Shown: positions 33,500-45,387, counted from the stretch's first letter. The stretch: 64,000 nucleotides of DNA from Acheta domesticus (GCA_031308135.1 JAHLJT010003656.1:57084156-57148155); one strand, 5' to 3'. The notes: generated by a model from the letters alone, not told the origin. Numbers and translations: made by a program.

Positions 33500-35012
33500 G
33501 AAAGTTATGTTATGCTGCGCGAAAAAACTTTATCGCGAATTTTCGGCAGAAAAACTCTCATTGCCGGGCCCTGATAACGGAAAAGTGGATAAATCCAGTT
33601 GCTAAATTTAGGAAAAATTCTCCAGCACGTCGTGTAGCCAGAATCCTTGTTTTGTGCGCCCTTGATACCGAAAAAACAATTGACGGCAAAACATTCGTCC
33701 GTCCGTCCGTAAACATAACTACCACCTAAACCATACGTAGGAGCTTTTCCAAAATGGATATTCTCCACTTGATGTGGCTCGACTCGAGATGCTGTGGTTT
33801 TGAAAAATCTTTCTTCAAACGTTGGAGGTACTGTACATGAAGCCCCCCGGATATTTTCAAAATTTTCTCAAAAACGGCTCCAAATTGTTTCTTTAAATTA
33901 CTTGTAAGAATAGAGCAAAATAAGCTTAATAAATTCGCATAGGTCCAACATTCACTGTTAACTGAACTTTCGAAAACTGCAAAATTTTGAATTTTTTTCA
34001 GCGTCTTCCTACAACTATAAAATTGAAGATAGAGATTTTTTTTAAATAAAATTTGTTATCCATAATAAGTTCTTTCATTAAAGTCATGCTCATTTTTTAA
34101 ATCCTAGTAGTTTTCGCGCATTATTGCGTGCAATTTGTGCAATTTTAAAAAATTACAAAAAGAAGATTTCCTCAAAAACGGCTCCAAATGTTTTCTTTAA
34201 ACTTTTAGTAGGAATGTTGCTCAATGTACTTCATGAAATGATACAAATGCGCAATTGCCATTTCCTTTTGTTTTTTCAACAATTATGAAAATGTGTCGTT
34301 TATATTTACATTAGCGGCAAATTGCTCACATTATTGAATGTATAAATGCATGTGCTTTAAATAATGTCCTATAAAGTTTCTCGAAAACTCAATTGTTTTC
34401 TATGAAAACCAGCTCAAATTTCTGCATTTTCAGAAAAGCTCAAACGTGATTTTTTCATAAATGGCTCCAATTTTTTTTTCAAACTTTTCGAACGGATAGT
34501 ATTAATTGCACTCTTTAATATAACAAAGTTTATTTTGTAGTGTTCTTTTGTTTTTTCAGCAATTACATAAATGTAATTTTTTTAAATGTCTCACGCTGTT
34601 AATACATTTTCAGCAATTTGTGAACACCATTGCATTTTTCGAGATAAAGTGCTTCAAATGACTAGATGAAGTTTTTCGAAAACTCAAAGATTTTCTGTGA
34701 AAAAGAGCTTCAAATTTCGAATTCACAGTAGTGTTTAAATTCCATTTTCTTAAAAACAGCTGCAATTTTTTGAAAGAAAATTGCCATTCAGGACGAGGTG
34801 TAACTGTTCTTTAATATTCTTAAAATAATACTATTTCCGTTCTACTATTATGAAACCGAAAAATTAAAAAAAAGTCAAAAAATGTATTTTGGGCGGTGAT
34901 AGATGGCAACTGGTAAGAGTATGTGGAGAGTCCGAATAGCTAGCCGAGACCAACGGAAATAGAAAACTAATACGGGAAAATATTCGTATGTGCCATTATG
35001 TAGCGCCATTGG
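33500..35012 (+). repeat. Repeat family R, longest single copy
   Basis: Left part CATTGCCGGGCCCTGATAAC and ATTGACGGCAAAACATTCG leads to a short (CCGT)n, then the CCACCTAAACCATACG junction. The body is made of repeated 'TTTCTCAAAAACGGCTCCAAA' phrases spaced 200-300 bases apart. The right terminus carries GGGCGGTGATAGATGGCAAC, GAATAGCTAGCCGAGACC and GTGCCATTATGTAGCGCC. No reading frame of note. About 1.5 kb; class unknown. Confidence 0.75.
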
Positions 35013-35139
35013 TTATCTTCTGTTCTAAGAATACATTCCGTCTTCAGTAATATAGTTAAAGTTATGGAATGTGCAAAAAACGTATCGGGAGATTTTGTCG
35101 GAAATACACGTCTTGGGTGTCACTGTCAAAAATTTTGTT

Positions 35140-35336
35140 TTCGTTTTCTAAACGTTAGGCTCTCTGATCGTCCATTCCTGTGTCTGTGAACAACAGTAGC
35201 GTCTAAACCGTCTAGACTTGTCCCGACGACGCCTAGAATTGTCGCCAAACTGGATATTCCTCAATCGGCCGGGCCGACCTCGAGACCATGCATATGAAAC
35301 GGATCTTTTTAATTTTGGAAGGTCCTTAAAACGATA
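35140..35336 (+). repeat. Repeat family R, short copy
   Basis: Has GTGTCTGTGAACAACAGTAG, CGTCTAAACCGTC and GGATATTCCTCAATCGGCC, matching the junction part of the family. It ends beside the TTAA target site of the Kolobok-like element. Confidence 0.65.
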
Positions 35337-35343
35337 CCCTTAA

Positions 35344-36778
35344 GGTGAGACGGTAGGCCAATTTTTTTTATAAAATTGAATTTTTTTGAATAATTGAATA
35401 ATATGTTCTTTTATGAACATTTCTAGACCAAATTCATTGATTTATTCCGTCTGTAAGTGTAGGAAATTTATTTTTAAAGATTCCACTGACAACTGTCAGA
35501 CTGCAATATTACTGTACTTCCGCGCATACAACGTCATATCTCTTGTTATAATTTTGTCAGAAAGCTAGTTTTTGTTTACTTTTGTAAAGGAATTTTGTCT
35601 GCAGGTGCTGATAGATCAGTCTGTGCGATAGTCCAATTTTTTATAAATGCATTATTTAGTTAACAATTTTTCCGCACGTATGACTTCCGCCTGACTTGAT
35701 GTTTTTGTTGTATAGTAAAGTTCAATTTATTAACAATTATGATGTGTTATAGTCTACAAAATTAAAATAAATGTCTCATATGTTCTACAATGGCGAAATG
35801 TAAAGGAATCTTTAAACAACGCATTTTCAAAGAAAATCAGCATATCAGATCAAATCCTTTGCAGCACGAAAATAATGATAATATGAGTCTGAATGCATGT
35901 GAAACTCTTCCTAGTGAGTCTAAAAGGAAAAAAACGTAGTGTAAATACCGAAGTTGAAAATAATACAAGTGAAGACATAACTTTTCAGAAGATGGCTACA
36001 TGGCAAAATACAGACTGTGAGGCATTCAAGAACACCATTGGTATAAGAATACCAAAATATCTTTTTGTTGGTATCAGAACTTTACAATTAGGGAGTGTCT
36101 GAATTTGTTGTAATAAATAATGATAGAAATTGTGCCGTATGAGAAGTTATGAAAAAATTACGTGTGTCACGTGGAAAAACCCATGCTGATATTTGTAGAG
36201 AACTTGACAGATTACGCACTGCGAAGGCAAAATATGATGACCAACAAATGCCAAAGGAGGCAAGAAAGAAGAAAAGAAAAACTCAGGCTGGTCTAAAAGA
36301 TAGTGAAACCTGTTATTATGATGTAGGCTGCCTGTAGTTACTCTCTAGTGAAAAATATTCTACGTTTTCCTAACATATGCTTCTCTGAAAACTTTGAGTG
36401 CCATTTTCTCAGAAGTTAAAATTTTGAAAAGTTTGCCCCATTATCTCCGAAACTATTAAAGCTATCTGCATGAAATTTTTACTGAGATAAACCACGTTAT
36501 ACTAAGAATGTGGATCCCCAATCGAGAATGTTACTTCTCTAGTCCATGTGTTAGGATTTTTTTTGCACATTTTCTTGAGGAAAAAATTCGTTTCTTGGAA
36601 AAAAATTAATAAATCGCTTCAGAAAAGAGATAACAACTTAACTGAGGATCAGTAATCTCTTCATATATCTCTTAATAAGTAGTGCAAAATCCATTAAAAT
36701 TTATTCAGTAGTTTCTGAGGAAATGGGTCACAAAGTTGCTCGTTTTAACATTGATGGGATAGGGCCTACCGTCTCACC
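35344..36778 (+). mobile_element. Kolobok-like DNA transposon, internally deleted
   Basis: A 16-bp exact inverted repeat GGTGAGACGGTAGGCC bounds the element and TTAA lies directly outside both ends (35340-35343, 36779-36782), as for Kolobok elements. Inside is a decayed transposase. The N-terminus near 35790 begins MAKCKGIFKQRIFKENQHIR and continues in fragments. The C-terminus has IPKYLFVGIRTLQLG (about 36045-36090), then at 36149-36337 MKKLRVSRGKTHADICREL and a basic KEARKKKRKTQAG ending in a Tyr/Gly-type tail. The central catalytic part is missing, so this copy is non-autonomous. Superfamily assignment rests on TTAA, end sequence and remembered similarity of the C-terminal segment; piggyBac also uses TTAA but its ends usually begin CC. 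Confidence 0.75.
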
Positions 36779-36784
36779 TTAAGA

Positions 36785-37225
36785 TAACATTGTACATTAT
36801 TGGGCAAAAATGCAACAAAATGGTCGTTTTACTTAAAAAAATGAACTTTGAAAGTTGCTAGAAAATAGAGATGGTGAGCATTGTTTCAAGCTGTGTGATG
36901 AAAGAGGATTTGCACAAGATTCCTGAAATTTTAGAGGTACATAGTTTGCAATATAATTGCCATTTTACAGAGTTGCCAATAAAACGAAAGTCAGTGCTAT
37001 GATGAAGCACCGTTAGTTTTAAAAAAACAGATGAATTTAAGAATTTTTATTGGTGCACATTTCAGATAGTATAAAATAAAGCTTAATTGAACGCAACCTA
37101 AATAAATATTAATTATTAAATAGCACGTTCGCCCTTTAAATACCCATTTTTTTCAATTTACGAACTCCTATATTAATATCACATATCTTCGTTATGGTCA
37201 CAACCGATCTCTAGGCAGTTAATGT
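36785..37225. other. Gene A intron 1, nothing recognised
   Basis: AT-rich sequence between two DNA transposons. Confidence 0.5.
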
Positions 37226-37227
37226 TT

Positions 37228-37632
37228 GGACGGTGTTATGCATCAACCGGCTAAGCGACATCATACAAGTTTTGACATAATCGCGTTCAATTCACGTTCA
37301 CATTTTCAGCTCTAAAAACTGTAATTTAATTATTTCATTCGTTGAAGCTCCAAACTACACAAACATGAGTGGAATATCTGACGCTTACCTGTGTAATGTG
37401 AGATTAAGAACAGCAGATTTGAAGATCTAGGTTTAATAGCCGGTTGTTGCGATACATAAAATCCCTGATGTGACTGATGGCGTTTACATTTTTCATTAAT
37501 TATAAGGCTATTTTTACAGATTTGGCGCCAAAATTTTGCGTACACTTAGAACATGGTGCAATGCAACGGATGGCGTCGATATCTCATTTTTTTCAAAAAC
37601 GGCACTTAGTTGCTTGATGCATAACACCGTCC
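37228..37632. mobile_element. 405-bp inverted-repeat DNA element, unclassified
   Basis: Left end GGACGGTGTTATGCATCAAC and right end TTGATGCATAACACCGTCC are exact inverted repeats over about 19 bases; CTAAGYG follows on both. The interior is non-coding and AT-rich. No convincing target duplication, so no superfamily is given. Confidence 0.7.
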
Positions 37633-37639
37633 GTATAAT

Positions 37640-39365
37640 CCTGTAATGAATACTACAACTTACGATACCGGGACAGCTTCATTCCTGCAGAGGTTACTAC
37701 TAGGTATTACGAGTTTTAACGATATGCGGGTTAAAATCCTGGCACTGCAGCGCGCAAAGAACTCAGAGCTTTCCTCGCCGCTCTGCTGGCAATTCTGCGC
37801 CATCCAGCTAAACCGGCTGGGAACTATGCAGCCCTTCTCCGACAACAGGACACCCTTCACAGGAGGAGGGAGATCATCTCCTCGAGTTGTCCCTCTCCAA
37901 AGTTTCCAGATTAAAAACCAGTTGGGTCGGAAAAGACCTCCTATGGATTGAAGTTGCTGAATTTTTAGAGTTTTTCATTGCAATGGTTCCGTCTATTTTG
38001 AATTTCATTGAATATTTCTTGATCAAAAGGAAATATTTCCTTTATATTCAGATATACTTATGTACTTTTTTATATTAATATGTCAGTTTATTGAAATAAA
38101 AATAAGGATACGGTGTATTCTTTAACACGAATTCCATGAGAACACAAAATAATCACTTTCCTATACAAAAATGCTTTAAAAAATATATTGAGTGTTTTTC
38201 TATTATCCAAGACGAAAACAGCTCTTCATTTAGAAATAACGTAACAAAAATAAAGAAAATAAAATAATTTAACATTGTAGGTACTGGAATATGTGACACA
38301 AATTCACCAACATATACAAAGAGACTAATGCTAAATTTAATTTCAAATAAGTTTAGAATTTTCTTTTGGTTTGTTTAATTTGTTATTTTAGTTTGACTAC
38401 CTGATATAAATCATCACTATTTGCTTGATCACCCATAATTTGAAAGTGACTTAATGTCGATGGAGAAGGAAAATGACATCTCAATATGTCATTTTGACGG
38501 AAAACGTGATAACCTGATCCATTTAAAGACAAAGGGCTTTATTCTACTTGCCAATTATCTTCCTGAAACTTTTATTAGAAAAATCGACTGTTTTCTGAAA
38601 ATAGTTCATACTTAACAGTCGCATGCCAATAGGGGGGGTGACGATGGTTTCCAGGTAAGTTTTTTCCTCTTATCGTTATTTAGAAGAAAAAGAAGCTATC
38701 TTTTAAAGAAGTTGTTTCATTTTGCAGGATTTTTAAAATTAGAACCTTCCGAACCCTTGCCGATAGTTTCGCCTTTCAACGCTTACCAGATGTTTACAAA
38801 ACAAATTGAAACCGTCGACATGCGTAATCGGTTCGTGCTAACTACAGTATTTTCTTCCAACCAGGACTGCTTGTAAACACGTTGTAATTTTAGAATCAGT
38901 CAATTCAGATAATAATTCTGGCATCAGAATATCCAAAATCAACCTCTGAAATTTAAAAAAAAATAACTAAAAATAAAATATAGTATTTACTATTTTGATC
39001 TTATTCCACTATATTATTTAAAGAAAGTTCATGTACACATGCAATTGTGTATGTAGAAATGTTCGTGTTAATTGTTAAAATCTTAACTAATAAATATTTG
39101 CAATGGAAATGCCACTTTGAAAATAATTAAAAATAGCGTATTACAAAGCAAATTAATTTTCGCGTAGATTATAGTTACTTTATAATTATTATCAACTTAT
39201 TTACACCATTTAGTTAAACATTTAAATACTAAAAAATATTCCTATGAGAAACCTACCTATGAGATCTTTTACCGTATTTGGAAAGTGGTAATTTCACAAT
39301 TAAATTCAATTTGAGTGGAAGGTTATCGATTCTTAATTATTTAATAAAATATGGAATTACACAAT
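37640..39365. other. Gene A intron 1, no gene recognised
   Basis: A plus-strand open frame of 101 residues at 37646-37951 lies in a slightly GC-richer patch but has no recognisable domain or splice context. The rest is AT-rich. Confidence 0.4.
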
Positions 39366-39369
39366 ACCT

Positions 39370-39700
39370 CGCTGCAATACACTCGTGCAGGAGATAACAT
39401 CTGAACACTTTTCAAAAACCACGACAAATCGGAATACTCTTCGGCGGATCTGCTTTGGAGGGGAAATTCGCGGGGTATTTACCTGAGTCGCGTCGCATGG
39501 CACTGCACTCATGCGCGAGAAAACATCTTTCTTTACGCTCTTCGAACGTCGCGACAAATAGACACTCCTTCGAAGGACGCGCTTTGGAGTAAAGCAGATT
39601 CGCGCGCCGCGTTTGCGCGGCGTGTACATTGCACTCAAGCGTGGGATAACATCTTTACATACTCATCAAAATCCACGCCAACATTTTCCTCGAAGGAAAG
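39370..39700. repeat. 126-bp tandem repeat, about 2.6 copies
   Basis: The phrase TGCACTC.TGCGCGAGATAACATC recurs with AACATC at 39396, 39522 and 39648, a period of exactly 126. CTCCTTCGAAGGA and GCTTTGGAG recur with it. CpG-richer than the surroundings and open on the minus strand for 93 codons because of the repeat. Confidence 0.85.
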
Positions 39701-39709
39701 GCCGTCCAT

Positions 39710-40260
39710 AAATTCCATAATGCATAAATAAATGCATAACGGCTGTGGCAACACCCCCATGTACAAGTAAAGTATAAAACAGTAAAACCATTTGTATTAA
39801 TTTTATTTGTTTTGTATATTAACATTCATGATAAAGACCGAATTAGTTGGCGGTTCTGACTGCACTTAACAATGAGAGTGGGTGCAATTTTGTTGGTCAA
39901 GGAAGGGTGCATGAGTGAAATAATTTATGTCAAGCTGTTCAGACGCTGTCGTGAATAACGTACACGCGAGTCTATTGCGTCAATTAAATTGGATTCTGGT
40001 ATATACTAGAGATCCGTTTTAAGTATTTTCATCTTAATCTTACAGATTCAATCGATATACCATTTTCATTTATTGTAATAATTATTGTAACAAAAATATT
40101 TCCATTTATTGTAACAATTTTCATACGTTTTAATTTATTTATATTTTAATTTAATATTTTAATGATTAGTAAAAGACTTGATAAAAATGATTATTGCAGC
40201 AAATGTTGAAAAATAAAAAAAATAAATAACGCGTTACGTAACACCAAACTAACACCATAC
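39710..40260. other. Gene A intron 1 next to exon 1
   Basis: AT-rich, no repeat or exon recognised. Confidence 0.5.
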
Positions 40261-40269
40261 GCAAAGCAG

Positions 40270-40720
40270 CGTAACGTTGCCTCCAATGCCCCGCCCCCCG
40301 TGCAGAGCGAAGCGCATTCGTGTCTCACCGAGGCGGTTGAGGCCGTGGCTGAAGTGTCCGCGGCGGTCGGCCTCGGCCAACACGGAGGCCATGGCGCGGG
40401 CGTGGGCGTCGGGCGCGCCGGCCTTGGCCACGCACTCGCGCACGAAGCGCTGCACCTCGGCCACGGCCACCAGCCGCGGCCCGGCCGCCGCCGTCAGCTG
40501 CTGTGCCATGGCCCGCGCGTGCGCGCAACCGCAACGCCCCGACGTCGATCTGTCGACTCCGCCGACGCCAGCGCCCGCGACAGAGCCAGTGCCGCCGCCG
40601 CCGCCGTCGACGCCGCAAGTGCCGCACCGCGTGGCGCCGCGGCCCCCCGCCGCCGCCGCCGCCGCCGCCTGCGGCCCGCCCGCCCGCGCGCCCGCGCTCA
40701 TTATCTGTAGCTATCTGAGG
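40270..40720. promoter_or_regulatory. GC-rich island over gene A exon 1
   Basis: About 450 bases, very rich in G, C and CpG, in a window that is otherwise AT-rich. It covers gene A exon 1 and about 200 bases upstream of the chosen ATG, including GCC/CGC triplet runs near 40590-40680. CpG-rich 5' ends mark promoters in genomes with patchy methylation; that role here is inferred from position only. No TATA box or initiator could be assigned. Confidence 0.5.
40329..40509 (-). CDS. Gene A, exon 1: LDH2/MDH2-family malate/L-lactate dehydrogenase (partial gene)
   Basis: First coding exon of an NAD(P)-dependent 2-hydroxyacid oxidoreductase of the LDH2/MDH2 type, a family unrelated to classical LDH. 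The chosen ATG at 40509 opens MAQQL and is followed by a family-like N-terminus: EVQRF, then HARAMASVLAEAD, then GHFSHGLNRL. The Ser-His-Gly of that last motif is conserved in the family and is thought to be catalytic. The exon has 60 codons plus one base and ends at a GTGAGA donor. The leftover G joins AG from exon 2 to make a Glu codon, giving RLEMYVKD across the junction. The frame stays open upstream to an ATG at 40701, which would add 64 Ala/Gly-rich residues; I prefer the shorter start because family members begin near here. The exon sits in a GC-rich island. The family is well recognised; the substrate is not known from sequence. Confidence 0.93.
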
Positions 40721-40960
40721 TGGCGGAGCGGTGGCGATCAGGCTGACCAACTGCCTCGCGACTCTGGTATCTTGTCGTAGTGACATAATGGCGCAATCGT
40801 GGACTGGTTTCGTAGGGGGCCCCCCAAAAAAAAGAAGTGAGGGGAGGGAGGCGCGTTAATGTTGTCAGACGAGGGTCCCAGAGGCAGGCATTTATAGGGA
40901 CCCGGCATCTAGTTTTCTTTAACTTCACCATCCGATTTTATATTTCCTTGATGAAGGTGG

Positions 40961-40965
<5 letters not shown>

Positions 40966-41012
<47 letters not shown>
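40966..41012. repeat. (AAT)n microsatellite
   Basis: About 15 AAT units upstream of gene A. Confidence 0.95.
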
Positions 41013-41013
<1 letters not shown>

Positions 41014-41339
41014 TTTTTAAGAAAATTCAGGTGACTGTGATTTCAAAGTAACTGTAATTTTGTAATCTTATATAGTTACTTACGTGACATGAAACCCATT
41101 CAATTACTTTTACAATTTTTGTCTGACTGTCCGGGCTATTTTAATATAAGAATATTTCTTTAATTCAAATCTAGTTTTCATCTTAATGAGACTTTGTACA
41201 CTTGACCATTAAACCGACAGAAAAAAGTAGCTATCCGCTTGATCGTTCATAAAACTACTAACATTCCCTTTCACCATCGCTTAAAGCAGAATTTCAGTAC
41301 CTGCTCCCTCAGATTTTCACCAATGTCGATGAGAGAATC

Positions 41340-41990
41340 CATCAAAGTAGTCCCGATTACCGCATAAGCAGACTAAGCAATTGCTCAGGGGCCCATTCAA
41401 AAGACTAGTTTATTGATGTTTGTTAAAATTTAAAACAATTAGTAATATTATCTAATTAAATTTGAAAATAATTCTAAGTATATATAAGGTTGCTTATATA
41501 CATTTATTATAAGTAATATTACCAATATTTATGAGTTCAAAAAAATCAATTATCAATCGTTCAAACTTTGGGGAATTAAATTTTTCTATCCAAAAGTACG
41601 ATTATTGAAACCAACCGAACTTTTGTTTAAGATGAGGTTCATTATTGGCTTATTGCGCTGCTATCGGTATTCCCCGAATTTTCGGTTTAAATTTGACGAA
41701 ATAATAACAGAAAGAACAAAAATGAAGGTGTTTTAGTACTTCAAGTCACTGTGCGTTTATTTCATAACTGTAGCTGTTAAAGTAAGTATTCATATACATA
41801 ATTATGTATCGTATACTCGTAGATACAGATTATCGTATAGATAAAGAATAAAAACGTTTGTTTATTATTGAAATATACTGGTCCTTGTAGTAAGTTATTT
41901 CGTATAGTTATACCGTCGGCGCCCAATCTGTACACAAAATATATGTATTTATAGCGACAAGGTACGGTACTTAAAAAAGTGTAAAATAAA
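41340..41990. other. Possible left part of a DNA transposon
   Basis: CCGCATAAGCAGACTAAGCA and TTGCTCAGGGGCCCA resemble the subterminal sequence of some hAT-type elements. A candidate partner, ACTTAGAGCCCCGCAAACGG, lies beyond the fold-back element at 43718-43740. True inverted ends were not shown. Confidence 0.25.
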
Positions 41991-41992
41991 GG

Positions 41993-43575
41993 AAACTAGT
42001 GGTGCTACAGAATGGCACAGACTTTACCGTATTAGTTTTCTATTCCCTTTCGGGTCGGCTAGCTATTCGGACTTGCCACATACTCTTGCCAGCTGCCATC
42101 TATAGCCACCCACACTACATTCTTTTGACGTTTTCTTAATTTTTCGGTTTCCTTGTAATAGAAAGGAAATATTATTTTATAAATATTAAAGAACAGTAAA
42201 ACCTTCTCCTAAACGGCAATTTTTTTTAAAAATTTGGACCCGTTAAAAAAATTTAAAAAGACGTATAATTGCTACTGTAAATGCGAAAATTGAAGCTCGT
42301 TTTCACAGGAATATTTTGTTATTTAGAAAAACTTCATTTGAAGTCATTTAAAGCACAATAACTCACGAATACAATAGTTTTTACAAATTGCAGGAATTGT
42401 GCATATTAACGGTGTGAAAAATCTTTTAAAAAATACATTTGTGTCATTTTTTAAAAATCCCCGAAATGAACTTCACGTCGTATTAATGGTTGCAATTAGC
42501 ACTATGCATTCGAAAAGATGGAAAAAAATTGGAGACTTTTTTGAGAAAATAACGTTTGAGCGTTTCTGAAAAATGTGAAATCTTGAGCTAGTTTTCACAG
42601 AAAACGGTTGAGTTTTCGAGAACTTAATAAGACATCATTGAAAGCAAATGTACTCATAAATATTATCATGCGAATAAATCTCCGCTCATCCAAATATTAC
42701 CGGCGTGAGAGCCAATCAAAATAATTACATTTTTGTAGTTTTTGAAGAAGAAAAAAAGAATAGAGCAATATGGCGTTTATGTCATCTCAACTCGTAGGCA
42801 CTATCCTTACCAAAAGTTTAAAGAAAAAATTTGGAGCCGTTTTGGAGAAAATTTAATTTTTGTAATTTTTTTTTTAAATTGTGCATATTTAACGCAATAT
42901 TGCACGAAAACTACTAACATTTTCAAAAAAATGTACATGACGTTAAGAAAAGAACTCACTCTGGAAAACAAATTTCATGTGAAGGAAAAATCTCTATCTT
43001 CAATTTTGCAGTTGGAAGAAGATGCCGAAAAAATGCATACTTTTGTAATTTTCGAAAATTTAGAGTTAACCATGAAAATCGCACCTACGCCACCCTTATA
43101 GGTGTATTTTACTCTATTTTCGCAAGAAATTTAAAGAAAAAATTGGGAGCAGTTTTTGAGAAAATGTTGACCATTTGAATTTCAATTTGTAAACACTATT
43201 GTATTTGTGAGGGAAAGTGCTTCAAATGACTTCTAATGAAGTTTTTCGAAATCACAAAAGATTCCTGTGGAAAAGAGCTTCAATTTTCGCATGTACAGGA
43301 GCGCTTAAACGCCATTTTCTTAAAAACGGCTCCAACTTTTTCAAAGAAAATTGGCATTTGGGTGAGGTTTTACTGTTCTTTAATATTATTAAAATAATAT
43401 TTCCGTTCAACTATTGAGAAACCTAAAAATTAAGAAAATGCCAAAAAATGTAGTATGGGCGGGGACAGATGGCAGCTAGTATGAGTATGTGAAAAGTTGG
43501 AATAGCTAGCCAAGATCAAAGGAAATAGAAAACTAATACGGAAAAGTTTGTACCATTCTGTAGCACCACTAGTTT
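41993..43575. mobile_element. 1.58-kb fold-back element (two family R copies head to head)
   Basis: The left end AAACTAGTGGTGCTACAGAATGG is the reverse complement of the right end CCATTCTGTAGCACCACTAGTTT. The similarity goes on inwards: GGTCGGCTAGCTATTC against GAATAGCTAGCCAAGATC, CCATCTATAGCC against GGACAGATGGCAGC, CAGTAAAACC against GGTTTTACTG, and CTCGTTTTCACAGG against CTGTGGAAAAGAG. The arms together span nearly the whole length, meeting near 42.7 kb. No clear target duplication; AAACTAG/CTAGTTT is part of the repeat. Confidence 0.82.
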
Positions 43576-43579
43576 AGTT

Positions 43580-44265
43580 AAGTTATATTGCAATTTGTCA
43601 TAAATTTATAAACAAAAGTATAAAAATCTAATTTAGAAAGATTTTAAATTAAATATTGAAGTTTAATGTAACATTTCGATTTAAAAAATTGATCAATGGG
43701 CCACAAAATATTTACTACTTAGAGCCCCGCAAACGGGTAATCCAACCCAGCCTCAAAGTAGTGAGGGAATGCACCAAAGTAGGTTAATAGAAAGATATTG
43801 CCGACACAGGCGTGGCAGGAAATTCGGATCGTGACGGGATTTGCAGGCGGATGAAGAGAATGAGACGGAGCGGATCATAGGTTGCAATATACTTCTACAC
43901 TACAGATTTCAACGAAGATGATAATTGGACCATTCTCTTTGAAACAAATATTTATTTCATAATCTAATGTATACATTTCCGTTGCCGTTTGGCTTAATCT
44001 AAATTCTATCCTTCTATATTATTACTATTGACTACTTTCTATACTATTGCTACTATTTACAATATGTACATTGTTGATTATTATTTACAATATGTATACT
44101 GTTGGATGTTATTTACATGCTGCCAATAATTTCTTATTTTCACTTCACTGACACTGGGGGCCCACACTTTCTAGGCGGGGGCTCCAGATTGTCGTCTGGT
44201 GTTGCTGCAATTCTTTTCTGTTGTTCCGCAGCTAGCTCCTTATGGCGGGGAGGGGAGGGGCGCGA
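43580..44265. other. No gene recognised
   Basis: AT-rich; tandem CTATTGCTACTATTTACAATATGTA-like phrases at 44040-44105. Confidence 0.45.
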
Positions 44266-44269
44266 GCGT

Positions 44270-44720
44270 CCTTTACGCTATCCGAGGACAAAGTTTAATT
44301 AAAAATTTGGAGCAATTTTTGAGAAAATTTTTGAAATGTTTTTGAAGCTTCATGTAAAGTACCCCTAACAATCAAAATTTCGGTTTGAAACTCCCGAAGT
44401 TCTCGAGTTCACTGAGATCGATGGAGTAATATTAATTTTGGAGAAAATCGGCTCAACAGTTCAGGCACTAGCGTTGACCACAGACGGACGGACAGACAGA
44501 CCTTTTTTTGTTAATCGATTTTGTGGTATAAAGGACCCATAAAACATTGGTTCCGGATATACCACAACTTAGAAGATTTTTTTTTATATTTAGCAATTGT
44601 ACTTATGCACTTTTTCGTAACCGGGCCTCGGTAATAACATTTTTTCTGACAAAAATTCGTTGTTTTCCGGTGCACGATTACATAACTTTCTTTTCTTACA
44701 AAGTACCTTCGTGGCGAAAA
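44270..44720 (-). repeat. Repeat family R, minus-strand partial copy
   Basis: TCGAGGACAAAGTTTAATTAA, TTTGGAGCAATTTTTGAGAA, CACTAGCGTTGACCACAGAC, a GACGGACAGACAGAC tract and GTAACCGGGCCTCGGTAAT follow the order of the 14.1-14.8 kb copy. Confidence 0.7.
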
Positions 44721-44770
44721 CGAGAAATTAAAAATTGTGTATGACCTTCGTTAATCCTTACCTTAGCAAG

Positions 44771-44980
44771 CAAAGATTAACTCGAGGACAAATTATTTAG
44801 TGATAAATTATTTACTATTGTAGTTTGTAGGAAGAGAAACAACTATATAACTTTTTCTTTTGCAATCTCAAGTTCCAAAGATTAACTCGAGGACAAAGCA
44901 TTTAGTGATAAATTATTTACTATTGCGGTTTGTAGGAAGAGAAAAAACAATATAACTTTTTTCTTTTACAATCCTAGGTT
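44771..44980. repeat. 105-bp tandem duplication
   Basis: CAAAGATTAACTCGAGGACA starts at 44771 and again at 44876; TTTAGTGATAAATTATTTAC and GTTTGTAGGAAGAGAAA recur in each copy with few differences. Confidence 0.9.
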
Positions 44981-45387
44981 CCAGAATTTGTATGTATCTC
45001 ACAAGAAACTTCACGAAGTTCCCTTAATAATGAGTATGTATCGTGAGAGATACAGTGCCAATCATTGGAAATTTTCAGAATTCTTCATGATGTGATATAC
45101 ACGTCAATATTGTATCGCACCACTTTTTTACATATAAAGCATAGTATCTCCTGAGATACTCTGTTTTCTATCCAATCTAGAATTAATATAGTTGGCTTTC
45201 TCAAATAAATTCTAAGTGCATAATACTCTACTAACGTAACAAATTCATAACAACAAACAAAAAACTAAACCTATCATGCGACAATAATCCGTGTTCGAAA
45301 AGTTGAGCCGGCCATTTTCGGCTTCAGTCGTCAAAGTTGAGTTGGCTATGGCTTCAGTCGGCCATTTCACACTATTCACTGCGATTT

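Noticed and set aside
35344..36778. piggyBac assignment because of the TTAA target
   Set aside because: Ends begin GG rather than CC and the C-terminal fragment does not resemble piggyBac; Kolobok fits better.
40300..40786. Plus-strand frames of 136-167 residues at the GC-rich island
   Set aside because: They lie antisense to gene A exon 1 and reflect high GC content with few stop codons.
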